Source: Acidovorax benzenivorans (lineage in GTDB: Bacteria; Pseudomonadota; Gammaproteobacteria; Burkholderiales; Burkholderiaceae_C). From it: a stretch of DNA of 64,000 bases. Below the pieces are notes generated by a model. The model made no database searches. It was given only the letters and a program-made list of their open reading frames with translations, and was not told the DNA's origin. This document shows positions 25,957 to 34,867 of the stretch, in pieces. The stretch spans positions 1-64,000 of the forward strand of contig NZ_JAPCKI010000015.1 in the NCBI RefSeq assembly GCF_028680575.1, given 5' to 3'. Numbering within the stretch: the first letter of the stretch is position 1; every line of letters begins with the position of its first letter. The position numbers and the translations under genes were made by a program.

Positions 25957-28263
25957 ATGCCCTTCGCGGAACGAATCCTCACAGCGGTCTGGTTGAGTAC
26001 GACCACGCTGTTGTTCGTTGCGTCGCTGTGGGCTCCGGCTCCAGGCGTGCGGCTGTTTTTGGACAATGCCTCCTGGACGCTGGCGTTTGGGCTATCGGCC
26101 TTCTGGGCCTGGCGCGGCTGGCGGCTGGTGCCACCCGCAGACCGCACGCTGCACACCGGCTTGCTCGCTTTTGCCGTGTTGCTGGCCCTGGGGCAGATGG
26201 TGTGGAACCTGCAGGTGGCGCTGGACTGGAACTCGTTCCCTGCACCCGCCGACCTGTTGTTTCTGGCCGGTGGGCCGCTGTGGGCCGCCACCGTCATCCG
26301 CGCCACGTTTGCTCGCCTCTCGCGCGACCGGGCCTACCCTGCAGCGCTGGACTTTGCCGGGGCAGTGCTGGCGCTACTGGCCTTCACGCTGGTGGTTTAC
26401 CTGCCCTCGGGCGGGGTGGAGTCACTGGCCGTGGGCGCGGTGCTGGTGTTGTACCCGGCGGGGTTTCTTGCTGCGGCGGGTGTCACCGCGCTGGCCATTC
26501 CCACGGTGGGTGTGCGCATTGAGCGCGCCCACCTGCAGGTGCTGGCGGGTCTGCTGGGCTATGGCCTGAGCTGGATGCAGTGGAACATCATGGTCATCAG
26601 CGGCACGGTGCAGCCGGGCATCTGGTTCAACGCCAGCTTCAGCGTGTCGGCGCTGTTGTTGGGCTGGGGCTCGCGCTGGCTGCGTTTCGAGATATCGGCG
26701 GACGCCGACTACCGCCGCGAATGCGACCAGGCCATGAACTACGTGCCGCTGCTGTCGATGACGCTGGCGGCCATCACCCTGGTGCTTTTGTTTGTGGCGC
26801 CCGACGGGCGGGCCGGGCTGCAGGCGCTGATCCTGGCGTGCTGCCTGCTGGTGCTGCTGCTGGCCGCGCTGCGCCAGACCATTGTGGTCAGCCTGCTCAA
26901 CCGCCTGCGCACGGCCGAGGCCGCTGTGCTGCGCAACGAAGAGCTGCTGTACCGGGTGGCGCACTTTGATGCGCTCACCGGCCTGCCCAACCGCCGCTAC
27001 TTTGAAGACGCGCTGGAGCGCGCGGTGGCCGGGGCGGCCCGCGACACGCAGAGCACCAACCGCCGTGTGGCGCTGCTGCTGATCGACCTGGACCACTTCA
27101 AGAGCGTGAACGAAACCTACGGCCACCGCGTGGGCGACGCGTTGCTGAGTGAGGTGGCCCAGCGCATCACCCAGCTGCTGGCAGGGCAGGGCCTGGTGTC
27201 GCGGCTGGCCAATGACCAGTTCACCGTGATGCTGCTGCGCCCTGCGTCGCGCACCGAGCTGGCGCAGCTGGCCACCTCGCTGGTGGAGGGCCTGGCGCAG
27301 CCCTGGGATCTGTTGGAAGTGGGCGCGCAGTACATGGGCGCCAGCCTGGGCATCAGCCTGTACCCGGACGACTCTGCCAACAGCGTGGAGCTGGTGCGCC
27401 ACGCCCATTCGGCGCTGCACGCCACCAAGAGCGCAGGGCGGGGCTCGTACCGCTTCTACATCGAGGAGTTCACGCAGATCACGCGCGACCGGCTGGAGTT
27501 GCGCCGCCGCCTGCACAGCGCGCTGCAGGGGGGCGAGTTCACGCTGGTGTACCAACCCCAGCTCAACCAGCAGCGCCAGACTGTGGGCGCCGAGGCGCTG
27601 CTGCGCTGGTCGGTGGACGGCAAGGTGGTGTCGCCCGATGAGTTCATCCCGTTGGCCGAAGAGAGCGGGCTCATCGTGCCGATTGGGCTGTGGGTGTTCG
27701 AGACCGCCTGCCGCCAGGTGGCGCAGTGGCGCGCCGAGGGCTGGCAGGTGCCGGTGGTGTCGGTCAATGTCTCCACCATCCAGCTGCGCGAGCCGGGGTT
27801 TACCCAGACCCTGCTGGGCGTGACCCAGCGCGCTGGGGTGGCACCTGCAGGCCTGGTGCTGGAGTTCACCGAGTCACAGTTGCTGGACGAGTCGCTGTAC
27901 GCCATAGCGCTGGACTTGAAGAACGCGGGTTTTGCGCTGTCGATCGACGACTTTGGCACCGGCCACTCGTCGCTCATCAAACTGCGGCGCCTGCCGGTGA
28001 GCGAACTGAAGATCGACAAGGTGTTTGTGCGCGACATCGCGCACGACGTGAACGACCGCGAGATCTGCGCCACAGTCAACGCACTGGCCCGCACGCTGGG
28101 CCTGGAGGTGGTGGCCGAAGGCGTCGAGACCGAGGAGCAGCTGCAGTTCCTGATCCGCATGGGCTGCGATCGTTTTCAGGGCTGGTTGTTTGCGCCGGCC
28201 CTGGCGCCCCAGCAGCTGGCCCAGCAGTGGCTGCAGCGGCAGGCACCGCCCGCTACGCAGTGA
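25957..28263 (+). CDS. Membrane GGDEF/EAL protein, probable c-di-GMP phosphodiesterase
   Basis: The 768-residue protein has about nine membrane segments in its first 310 residues, then a GGDEF domain (about 330-490) and an EAL domain (about 510-755). The GGDEF loop reads RLANDQFTV instead of GGDEF, so cyclase activity is unlikely, although DLDHFKSVNETYGHRVGD is well kept. The EAL domain keeps the key motifs EALLRW, EFTES, DDFGTG, LKIDK and AEGVET, consistent with hydrolysis of c-di-GMP to pGpG. The degenerate GGDEF may bind GTP as an allosteric site. It stands alone between two hairpin regions. Confidence 0.9.
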   Translation: MPFAERILTAVWLSTTTLLFVASLWAPAPGVRLFLDNASWTLAFGLSAFWAWRGWRLVPPADRTLHTGLLAFAVLLALGQMVWNLQVALDWNSFPAPADLLFLAGGPLWAATVIRATFARLSRDRAYPAALDFAGAVLALLAFTLVVYLPSGGVESLAVGAVLVLYPAGFLAAAGVTALAIPTVGVRIERAHLQVLAGLLGYGLSWMQWNIMVISGTVQPGIWFNASFSVSALLLGWGSRWLRFEISADADYRRECDQAMNYVPLLSMTLAAITLVLLFVAPDGRAGLQALILACCLLVLLLAALRQTIVVSLLNRLRTAEAAVLRNEELLYRVAHFDALTGLPNRRYFEDALERAVAGAARDTQSTNRRVALLLIDLDHFKSVNETYGHRVGDALLSEVAQRITQLLAGQGLVSRLANDQFTVMLLRPASRTELAQLATSLVEGLAQPWDLLEVGAQYMGASLGISLYPDDSANSVELVRHAHSALHATKSAGRGSYRFYIEEFTQITRDRLELRRRLHSALQGGEFTLVYQPQLNQQRQTVGAEALLRWSVDGKVVSPDEFIPLAEESGLIVPIGLWVFETACRQVAQWRAEGWQVPVVSVNVSTIQLREPGFTQTLLGVTQRAGVAPAGLVLEFTESQLLDESLYAIALDLKNAGFALSIDDFGTGHSSLIKLRRLPVSELKIDKVFVRDIAHDVNDREICATVNALARTLGLEVVAEGVETEEQLQFLIRMGCDRFQGWLFAPALAPQQLAQQWLQRQAPPATQ

Positions 28264-28369
28264 CTGTGGGCACCGTACGGTGTTGTGAGTGGTGGCGATT
28301 AATCAAAAATGATAGCTGTTCAGGCATATTCCACCGGCGCATCTGGCCACTTTGCCTTCATAAACGCCA

Positions 28370-28392
28370 AAACCCGGCGCAGGGCCGGGTTT
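28370..28392. terminator. Terminator between azoR and the GGDEF/EAL gene
   Basis: AAACCCGGC (28370-28378) and GCCGGGTTT (28384-28392) form a perfect 9-bp stem with a 5-nt loop. It is followed by a short T-run on the minus strand, serving azoR, and by weaker T's on the plus strand. Confidence 0.7.
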
Positions 28393-28441
28393 CAGGGGCA
28401 TCGCAGGGCTGGCGCCCTGGGCGTTGTCAGCTGTGCAGCAC

Positions 28442-29086
28442 TTATGCGGCCTGCGACACGCGGGCCTGGTTGGCGGCCACGCTGGTGTGGGTGGTGATTT
28501 CCACATCGGCCGAGGCCAGGGCGGCGGCCTTGGCGTCGGGGCCCATGGCCACGCCTTCAGCGCGCACAAAGCGCACGTCGGTGATGCCGAAGAAGCCAAA
28601 CACCACCTTCAGGTAGCTCTCCTGGTGTTCCATCGCCTGGCCGCCTTCGCTGGTCGAGTACACGCCGCCACGGGTGGAGGCCACGATCACCGTCTTGCCA
28701 CCGGCCAGACCCACGGGGCCCTTGTCGGTGTACTTGAAGGTGCGGCCAGCCTGGGCCAGGCGGTCGATCCAGGCCTTGAGCTGGCTGGGGATGGAGAAGT
28801 TGTACAGCGGTGCGCCAATCACGATCACGTCGGAGGCCAGGAACTGGCTCACCAGTGCTTCAGACAGCGCGTTTTCAGCGCGTTCTGCCTCGGTGGTAGC
28901 GGCCTGGCCGGTGCGGAAACCCAGCGACTGGGCCGACAGGTGCGAAGGGGCCTGCTGTGCCAGGTCCAGGTATTGCACGGTGGTGGCGGGGTGAGCCGCT
29001 TGCCATGCAGCCACGGTGCGGGCGGTCAGTTGGCGGGACACGGATTGATCGCCCGTGATGGCTGAGTCGACGTGAAGCAGTTGCAT
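28442..29086 (-). CDS. azoR: FMN-dependent NADH:quinone/azo reductase AzoR
   Basis: The 214-residue flavodoxin-fold protein has the AzoR motifs: [20 protein letters not shown] (FMN phosphate site), [20 protein letters not shown] (isoalloxazine loop) and [20 protein letters not shown]. It reduces quinones and azo compounds by two electrons using NADH. ATG 29086 is chosen over a longer frame because the beta-strand-phosphate loop starts there. A LysR gene is divergent 123 bp away and probably controls it. Confidence 0.92.
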   Translation of the reverse strand: MQLLHVDSAITGDQSVSRQLTARTVAAWQAAHPATTVQYLDLAQQAPSHLSAQSLGFRTGQAATTEAERAENALSEALVSQFLASDVIVIGAPLYNFSIPSQLKAWIDRLAQAGRTFKYTDKGPVGLAGGKTVIVASTRGGVYSTSEGGQAMEHQESYLKVVFGFFGITDVRFVRAEGVAMGPDAKAAALASADVEITTHTSVAANQARVSQAA

Positions 29087-29184
29087 GAGGGAACTCCTTG
29101 GGTTCTGTGGATCGGAGCCACAGCGTGTGGCCATGGGGTGAATTGTGAGGATGGATCAATTTGTTGATAAGGTAGTGAACTTGC

Positions 29185-29200
29185 GATAGATTGTTCTATC
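29185..29200. promoter_or_regulatory. Palindrome between azoR and the LysR gene
   Basis: GATAGA-TTGT-TCTATC is a perfect palindrome of 6-bp arms located 9 bp before the LysR start and 98 bp before azoR. A LysR autoregulatory site is the likely use. Confidence 0.4.
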
Positions 29201-29209
29201 CATAGGACG

Positions 29210-30166
29210 ATGAAGCCCATGCAAGATCTCAACGACATGCTGTATTTCGCCGAAGTGGTGGAGCGCGGTGGCTTTGCCGCTGCGGGCCGCGCGCTCGGTA
29301 TCCCCAAGTCGCGCCTGTCGCGCCGGGTGTCTGACCTGGAAACGCAGCTGGGTGTGCGTCTGCTGCAGCGCACCACCCGCAAGCTCTCGCTGACCGAAGT
29401 GGGCGAAGCGTATCTGCGCCATTGCCAGGCCATGCGCGAGTCGGCTCAGGCGGCGGCCGACACCGTGGCCCAGGTGCAGACCACGCCGCGCGGCACCATC
29501 CGCGTGAGCTGCCCGGTGACGCTGGCGCAGACCGTGGTGGCCGAGCTGATGCCCCGGTTTCTCGCCCAGTACCCCGAGGTGCGCATCGACATGCTGGTGA
29601 GCAACCGCGCGGTGAACCTGGTGGAGGAGGGCATCGATGTGGCGTTGCGCGTGCGCCCGTCGGTGGACGACAGCGGCAGCATGGTTGTCAAGCGCCTGGA
29701 CCACACCACACAGATCCTGGTGGCCAGCCCCGAGCTGCTGATCCGCCAGGGCACGCCCAAGACGCTGGACGATCTGGCCAAGCTCGACAGCATTGCCATG
29801 TCGGCCCCCGAGGGCCGGTCCACCTGGAACCTGATTGGCCCCGGCGGCGCGCACCAGGTGGTGCAGCACACCCCGCGCTATGTGGCCGATGACCTGCTCA
29901 CGCTCAAATACGCCGCCGTGGCGGGCACGGGCGTGTGCTGGATGCCCGACTACATGTGCCAGGAAGAAATGCGCGAGCGCAAGCTGGTGCGGGTGCTGCC
30001 TGACTGGGCGCCGGCGCCGGCCATCGTGCACGCCGTGTTCCCCTCACGCCGGGGCCTGTCGCCCGCCGTGCGGCGGTTTCTGGACTACCTGGGCGAGGTG
30101 ATGCCCGGACTCAGCAGCCTGAGCACGCGGCAGGCGCAGCAAGGGCTGGACGGAGCCAATATCTGA
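29210..30166 (+). CDS. LysR-family regulator divergent to azoR
   Basis: The 318-residue protein has the LysR winged helix (GFAAAGRALGIPKSRLSRRVSD) and an effector domain with the usual DMLVSNRAVNLVEEGIDVALRV segment. The QhuR/QseD-like group regulating quinone reductases looks similar, and the divergent position next to azoR supports control by quinone-like inducers. This is inference from layout. Confidence 0.86.
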   Translation: MKPMQDLNDMLYFAEVVERGGFAAAGRALGIPKSRLSRRVSDLETQLGVRLLQRTTRKLSLTEVGEAYLRHCQAMRESAQAAADTVAQVQTTPRGTIRVSCPVTLAQTVVAELMPRFLAQYPEVRIDMLVSNRAVNLVEEGIDVALRVRPSVDDSGSMVVKRLDHTTQILVASPELLIRQGTPKTLDDLAKLDSIAMSAPEGRSTWNLIGPGGAHQVVQHTPRYVADDLLTLKYAAVAGTGVCWMPDYMCQEEMRERKLVRVLPDWAPAPAIVHAVFPSRRGLSPAVRRFLDYLGEVMPGLSSLSTRQAQQGLDGANI

Positions 30167-30301
30167 GCAAAGGCAACTGGCTGGCTCGGGTTCACTCAGC
30201 GTCGCGCCTTTTGGCGCCACAATGCAACGAATTGCAACTGTGCGGGACCTGCTCTGCGCGTACCGGTCGGTACGGTAAAGACATGGCCCCGGGGACTTCC
30301 T

Positions 30302-31171
30302 GTGACCACTTCTCACCCTATAGACGCCGACATCCGGCAAGCGCGCCTGCATCCCGCCGTGCGCGCCATTGTGGTCCCGCCGTGCCCTGAGTCGTTGTTG
30401 CGCCTGCAGCAGATCGTCGCGGCACCTGAGCTGGATTCAACCGCCCTGGAGCAACTGGCGTCGTCGGATGTGGCCCTGGCCGCTGCCGTCATGCGGCTGG
30501 CCAACAGCCCGCTCTATGGCCTGGCGCAGCCGGTGCCGACTGTGGGTATGGCGCTTACCGTGGTGGGGCTGCGGCCTGCGGTGGAGCTGCTGTCGGCATT
30601 CATCACGCGCAACGCACTGCAGGTGCGGTCCCCGCTGCTGGAGCATTTCTGGGAAAGCTCCCAGCGCCGGGCCATGGCCTGCGAACACATTGGCCACCAG
30701 CTCTACAGTTTTAACCCCGGCCTCGGCTACAGCTTCGGCCTGTTCTGCCATGTGGGCATGCCCGTGCTGGTGAAGGCCGTGCGTGGGTACGCAGGTACGG
30801 TGACCGAAGCTCTGGCCCGCAAGGATCGCACCTTCACGCAAACAGAAAACGCCAGCCACCGCACCGACCACGCCGTGATGGGCGCCATCGTGGCGCGCAC
30901 CTGGCATCTGCCCGGTGACGTGGCCCAGGCTATCTGGTTGCATCACGACTTTGCGTGTCTGGATGACGAGCGTTTTGACCCCACCGTGCGCCACCTGGTG
31001 GCGATGGGCCTGCTGGCCGAGTTTCTGGTCAACCAGCACGACAACCTGCCGCCCACGCGCGAATGGCTGCAGCACGGGCAGGCCTGCATGGATCACCTGC
31101 ATGTGACGCAAGATGAACTGGACCACTGGATCGACGCACTGCACCCGGCGTTTGAGGCCGTGCGGTTCTGA
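30302..31171 (+). CDS. HDOD-domain signalling protein
   Basis: The 289-residue protein consists of an HDOD domain: PPCPESLLRLQQIVAAPELD, then LANSPLYGLAQPVPTVGMALTVVG, and SFGLFCHVGMPVL where HD phosphohydrolases would have the metal-binding His-Asp. The HD pair is absent, as in HDOD proteins, which act as adaptors in chemotaxis, c-di-GMP or motility signalling. It starts with GTG 30302. No operon partner lies on the same strand. Confidence 0.85.
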   Translation: MTTSHPIDADIRQARLHPAVRAIVVPPCPESLLRLQQIVAAPELDSTALEQLASSDVALAAAVMRLANSPLYGLAQPVPTVGMALTVVGLRPAVELLSAFITRNALQVRSPLLEHFWESSQRRAMACEHIGHQLYSFNPGLGYSFGLFCHVGMPVLVKAVRGYAGTVTEALARKDRTFTQTENASHRTDHAVMGAIVARTWHLPGDVAQAIWLHHDFACLDDERFDPTVRHLVAMGLLAEFLVNQHDNLPPTREWLQHGQACMDHLHVTQDELDHWIDALHPAFEAVRF

Positions 31172-31238
31172 GGTTTGCTGATACAGGTTCGCGTTTGCTC
31201 CATCAAAACCGCGCGGGCTGAGCCCGCCGAAGCCGCCC

Positions 31239-32288
31239 TCAGCGGGCCGTGTTCATCAACTCGGCAAGGCGTGTATGCCCCCGCTGTGTGGCCCACTGCG
31301 CAGCAGTCAGGCCGTCGCGGTCCACCAGCTTGGGGTTGGCTCCCAAGGCCAGAAGCTTCTGGACGGTGGTGGTGTGGCCGTTCATGGCCGCCAGCATCAA
31401 GGCGGTCCTGCCCTCGTTGTCGCGGGTGTCCACGGGGGTGCCTTGCTGGATGAGGTTTTCCACCTGCAAGGCACTGCCTGCGCGGGCGGCGTCCCAAATA
31501 CTGCCTGGCAACGGCTCGGCGAGTCTCTTTGATACCGAGGGAGTTGCGGCGGCGTTTGCAGCCTGGGGTGCTGGCGCTGCTTTCTGGAGGGCCTGGTCCG
31601 CGTGCGCCGTGGCGCGCTCCTGCCGGTCGGCACTGGGGGCTGCGGCCGTGGAGGGCGATGCAGGAAAGTCTGCCATGGCGCCGGTTGCGCGGGGCTCTGG
31701 TGCTGCTTCGGCCTCAGCGGTTGCTGGAGAGGCTGGTGCAGGCCAAGGTGCGGCCGCGGGTTTTGGCGCAGGCGCAGCCTTGGCCAATGGCTGGGTCGGT
31801 GCCGGTGTGGTGGACGGGGGGCGCGCGGCTCCAGCCTCAGCCGATGAACTGGTCGATGAACTGGTGGCGCCGCGAGTGCGCTCCTGCAGGCTTTCGGGGG
31901 CGGACGGGGTTGCCGGTGTGGGCTCGGCTGAAGGGGCTGAAGGGGCTGGGACGGGCAGTGTTGCGGGTGCCGGTGTCGCCGCCCGCCGGTGGCTGAAGGC
32001 CGCGTCCCTTTCTTCGGGCGTGCCGTGCTCAAACTGCAGCATCAGCAAACCGGTCAGGCCCACTACGGCCACTGTGGCCAGGGCGGAGATTTTCCAGCGC
32101 GGCTGGTTGGCGGCATTGTGTGCAGCGGCGGGCGTTGCAGGCTGTGGCGCCGAGGCAGCATGGCTTGCGGTTGCCATCATCTGCGCATGGGCCCGCACGG
32201 CCTCGCGCACATGCGCGCCGGGGCGGGCGCCCTCCTGCGCGCTGGCTTCGTGGTAGCGCCGGACCAGCTCGTCGTCCTGCCGGTTCAT
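31239..32288 (-). CDS. Single-pass membrane protein with C-terminal ankyrin repeats, probable ECF anti-sigma partner
   Basis: The 349-residue protein has a short N-terminal helical region (DELVRRYHEASAQ), one membrane segment (ISALATVAVVGLTGLLMLQF, about 67-86), a long Ala/Pro-rich stretch (about 100-255) and two or three ankyrin repeats (TALMLAAMNGHTTTVQKLLA, LTAAQWATQRGHTRLAELM) at the C-terminus. Its ATG overlaps the ECF sigma stop by 4 bp. The cytoplasmic N-terminus next to a membrane segment is where sigma binding occurs in known anti-sigma factors, so this role is inferred. The ankyrin part would then be periplasmic and could sense a partner. Confidence 0.65.
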   Translation of the reverse strand: MNRQDDELVRRYHEASAQEGARPGAHVREAVRAHAQMMATASHAASAPQPATPAAAHNAANQPRWKISALATVAVVGLTGLLMLQFEHGTPEERDAAFSHRRAATPAPATLPVPAPSAPSAEPTPATPSAPESLQERTRGATSSSTSSSAEAGAARPPSTTPAPTQPLAKAAPAPKPAAAPWPAPASPATAEAEAAPEPRATGAMADFPASPSTAAAPSADRQERATAHADQALQKAAPAPQAANAAATPSVSKRLAEPLPGSIWDAARAGSALQVENLIQQGTPVDTRDNEGRTALMLAAMNGHTTTVQKLLALGANPKLVDRDGLTAAQWATQRGHTRLAELMNTAR

Positions 32289-32941
32289 ACAAACTCCTTG
32301 AGGTGCTGGCGCAGGCTGGCCCGCGCGTAACGCAGGCGGCTCTTGGCGGTTTCAAAGTTCACGCCGGTGGCCTCGGCAATCTCCTGCACGCTCAGGTCGC
32401 CCTCGGCCTGCAGCAAGAAGGCCTCGCGCTGCTCCAGCGGCAGTTGCTCCACGGCGGCGATGAGCGCGGTGGCTTGCTGGCGCGATTGCAGTTGTCGCAC
32501 GGGGCCAAAGCCGGAGTCCGCCACCAGCGTGTCTGCCAGGCGGCGCGCGTCGTCGTCGCTGGCGTCCAGGCTGGTGTGGTGTTTGGCGGTGCGCAGGTGG
32601 TCCACCAGCCGGTGGTGTGCCAGGGTGAACAGCCAGGTGCGGAACTTGGCCTTGACTTCATAGCTACGGGCGTTGCGCGCCACGGCAAACCACACGTCCT
32701 GCAGCAGGTCGTCGGCCACCGCCTGCACCTTGACGCTGCGAAACACAAACCGCCATACGGCCAGTTCGTGCCGGGCGTACAGCGTGTCGAATGCGCCCAG
32801 GTCACCCCCGGCATAAAGCAGCATGAGTGTTTCGTCAGACCCGTCCGAATGGGTGGGGGCGGTGGAGGAGGCGGCTGGCACCCGCGCATTATGCGAGGCT
32901 CTCATGCCGCCCGTGGGCCCGTGCGCAGCGGGTGCTTTCAA
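32285..32941 (-). CDS. ECF-family RNA polymerase sigma factor
   Basis: The 218-residue protein has sigma region 2 (DTLYARHELAVWRFVFRSV, then ADDLLQDVWFAVARNARSY) and region 4 (LPLEQREAFLLQAEGDLSVQ, then ATGVNFETAKSRLRYARASL). No region 3 is present, as in ECF factors. The start could be ATG 32941 or ATG 32905; the 3-bp gap to the upstream stop favours tight coupling either way. It lies between a secreted protein and the ankyrin membrane protein on one strand, a likely cell-surface signalling unit. Confidence 0.85.
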   Translation of the reverse strand: MKAPAAHGPTGGMRASHNARVPAASSTAPTHSDGSDETLMLLYAGGDLGAFDTLYARHELAVWRFVFRSVKVQAVADDLLQDVWFAVARNARSYEVKAKFRTWLFTLAHHRLVDHLRTAKHHTSLDASDDDARRLADTLVADSGFGPVRQLQSRQQATALIAAVEQLPLEQREAFLLQAEGDLSVQEIAEATGVNFETAKSRLRYARASLRQHLKEFV

Positions 32942-32944
32942 GCC

Positions 32945-33859
32945 CTACCTTGGGTCGGGAACATAAGACAGGTTGTCCGACTGTGGAAACGCGCGGGGCG
33001 CATGGGGCCGCGCGATGGGTTCGCGGATCACACCCGCAGCGATCAGGTTCTCGCGGCTGTCGTAGCGAATGCTGATGACTTCGTTGGGGCGGTTCTGCAG
33101 TCGGGTGAAAGTGGTGTGCGAGACGACGGATGTCTCGCGCTGGCCGTGAGCCGTACCCAGCTTGGCCGATGGCATAGGCGCCGCCTTGGTCACGCTGTCT
33201 GCGGGTATTGAGCGCGCTGCAGACTCGGCTTCCGACGCCGGTGCAGGGGCTGCGGCGGCGGGCGCAGCCGGTGCAGCCCCCTGCGGCGAGGGAAGCAAGG
33301 GCGCGGGTTCTTGGCGCAGACGCCCCAGGCTGTTGCCGGTCTCGTTGCTGCTGTCGCGGCGCTGGCTGTAGGGCTCGGGGATGGCGGCAGGCAGGGGCAG
33401 CTGCTCGCGGAACAGCGCCACGCCAATCACCCCTACATGTGCCGGGCGCCCCGTGCGACTGGCATACGCGTTGGCAACGTGGGAGAACTCAAACGCGGCC
33501 ACCTGGCTGTCGCTTTTGCGCCAGCCAGTGATCTGGTAGCGCTCGTAGGGCGAGAACACATACCCGCGCTGGTCCCACGCAGCGGTTTCGCCGCTGAGCA
33601 CATTGACACCGTCCACCGACGGCACGGCCAGCACCCGCTCGCCCATCCGGTTGCGCACGGTGATGGCATACCGCGCACCGGGGCGCCCGGCCACCCAGTA
33701 TTCGCCTTGGGCGTAATGCACCGGCAATGTGGCACCCGTGTCGCGGTCCACGATGGTGACGTCGGCCAGGCGGCCAATGGCATGGGCAGGAAGGTGGGCC
33801 AGGCCCAGCAGCGCGGCCAGTGCCGCAAGGGCGGGGAGGGTAAGGGACCAGGGTTTCAT
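32945..33859 (-). CDS. Secreted protein of unknown function in the ECF sigma operon
   Basis: This 304-residue protein has a signal peptide (PALAALAALLGLAHLPAHA). The first globular part (about 28-165) includes DRDTGATLPVHYAQGEYWVA and GQRGYVFSPYERYQI-like stretches with beta character. A low-complexity Ala/Pro/Ser segment (about 185-235) and a conserved-looking tail follow. It has no known catalytic motif. It is the first gene of the operon, 3 bp before the sigma gene, so it may be the target, the signal receptor or a substrate of the sigma system. Confidence 0.6.
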   Translation of the reverse strand: MKPWSLTLPALAALAALLGLAHLPAHAIGRLADVTIVDRDTGATLPVHYAQGEYWVAGRPGARYAITVRNRMGERVLAVPSVDGVNVLSGETAAWDQRGYVFSPYERYQITGWRKSDSQVAAFEFSHVANAYASRTGRPAHVGVIGVALFREQLPLPAAIPEPYSQRRDSSNETGNSLGRLRQEPAPLLPSPQGAAPAAPAAAAPAPASEAESAARSIPADSVTKAAPMPSAKLGTAHGQRETSVVSHTTFTRLQNRPNEVISIRYDSRENLIAAGVIREPIARPHAPRAFPQSDNLSYVPDPR

Positions 33860-33993
33860 GGCAGCTCCATCAAAAAAGTGGTGGTGCTGGGTGAAACGAA
33901 CGGGGCGGGTGAATGGGGTTAAACCCGGCGCAAAAAATACAGAGGCGCCAATGGCGCAGGAAATAGCGGGCGCTTTTAGATGATTTGGCGATT

Positions 33994-34025
33994 AAATAAC
34001 AAAAATTAAGTCGTTTGGGTTTTAA
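33994..34025 (+). promoter_or_regulatory. Shared sulfur-gene promoter motif, copy 2 (hydrolase)
   Basis: This stretch aligns without gaps to the motifs upstream of metQ and sbp and ends in GTTTTAA 27 bp before the GTG start at 34052. Similarity with the sbp copy continues downstream (GGCTCGCAGAATGC against TGCTCCGCACAATGC). Confidence 0.55.
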
Positions 34026-34051
34026 GGCGCGGCTCGCAGAATGCCAGACCT

Positions 34052-34636
34052 GTGACCTCCACCACCTCCATCATCATCGTCCCCGGCTGGCGTGACTCAG
34101 GCCCCGGCCACTGGCAGAGCCTGTGGGCCGAGCGCCTGCCCCACGCGCGCCGTGTGGTGCAGGACGACTGGATCACGCCCACCCGCTCGGCCTGGGTGAG
34201 TCAGTTGGAAAAAACGGTGCTGGCCGCGCCGCACCCCGTGGTGGTCGTGGCGCACAGCCTGGGTTGTATTGCCACCACCCACATGGGCCCCGAGGCAGCG
34301 GCCAAGGTGTGTGGTGCGTTGCTGGTGGCCCCGGCCGACCCCGAGCGCCGCGCCATCCTGAGCGACTTTGCCCCCGTGCCCTATGCCCCGCTGCCTTACC
34401 GCAGCATCGTGGTGGCCAGCAGCAACGACCCGTTCTGTCCCATCCGCCTGGCGGGCGCCTATGCCAGGGCCTGGGGCAGCGAGTTTGTGCGCATGCAGAA
34501 CGCAGGGCACATCAACATCGACTCCGGCCATGGCGAATGGCCCTTGGGCTGGGCGTTGCTGCAGTCGCTGGAGGGCGGCCATGCCACCGTCCAGCCAGCG
34601 GCAGGGTACTCGCACGCTTCTCCCGCTGTGGTTTGA
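34052..34636 (+). CDS. RBBP9/YdeN-family alpha/beta hydrolase
   Basis: The 194-residue protein has IIIVPGWRDSGPGHWQSLW at the N-terminus, typical of the RBBP9/YdeN serine hydrolases, the nucleophile motif VVAHSLGCIA, an acid in SNDPFCP and a late histidine in NAGHINIDSGHGEWPLG. The physiological substrate is unknown. GTG 34052 is the start. It carries the same promoter motif as sbp and metQ and lies directly upstream of the sulfate transporter operon, so a role under sulfur limitation is plausible. Confidence 0.83.
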   Translation: MTSTTSIIIVPGWRDSGPGHWQSLWAERLPHARRVVQDDWITPTRSAWVSQLEKTVLAAPHPVVVVAHSLGCIATTHMGPEAAAKVCGALLVAPADPERRAILSDFAPVPYAPLPYRSIVVASSNDPFCPIRLAGAYARAWGSEFVRMQNAGHINIDSGHGEWPLGWALLQSLEGGHATVQPAAGYSHASPAVV

Positions 34637-34639
34637 CTG

Positions 34640-34699
34640 CTACTTAATTGATAGCTGTCTGCGCATGTTGTACCTGCGCTTGAAGCTTTTTTGGCTTGA
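34640..34699. repeat. Intergenic repeat family copy after the hydrolase gene
   Basis: TTAATTGATAGCTG, then two GCGC-containing arms (CTGCGCA at 34662, CTGCGCT at 34675), then AAGCTTTTTTGG. The layout is the same as the copies at 10214 and 43421. The T-run suggests it ends hydrolase transcription. Confidence 0.6.
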
Positions 34700-34784
34700 A
34701 AGTCCAGGCATGGGCCGCTGCTGACGGCTTGAGTGCCATGACGCCTGCACACCATCCTAAAAAACCATATGCCAATTTATGATT

Positions 34785-34816
34785 AATTAACAAGAATATA
34801 TTCTTTTGAGTTTTAA
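34785..34816 (+). promoter_or_regulatory. Shared sulfur-gene promoter motif, copy 3 (sbp) with internal palindrome
   Basis: The motif contains the perfect palindrome AAGAATATATTCTT (34792-34805) and ends in GTTTTAA 52 bp before the sbp ATG. It aligns without gaps with 24764-24795 and 33994-34025. A sulfur-responsive activator such as CysB is the natural candidate. Confidence 0.6.
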
Positions 34817-34867
34817 GAGGTGCTCCGCACAATGCGGAATCTCCAGCATTTTTTGGGCGACCTCACC

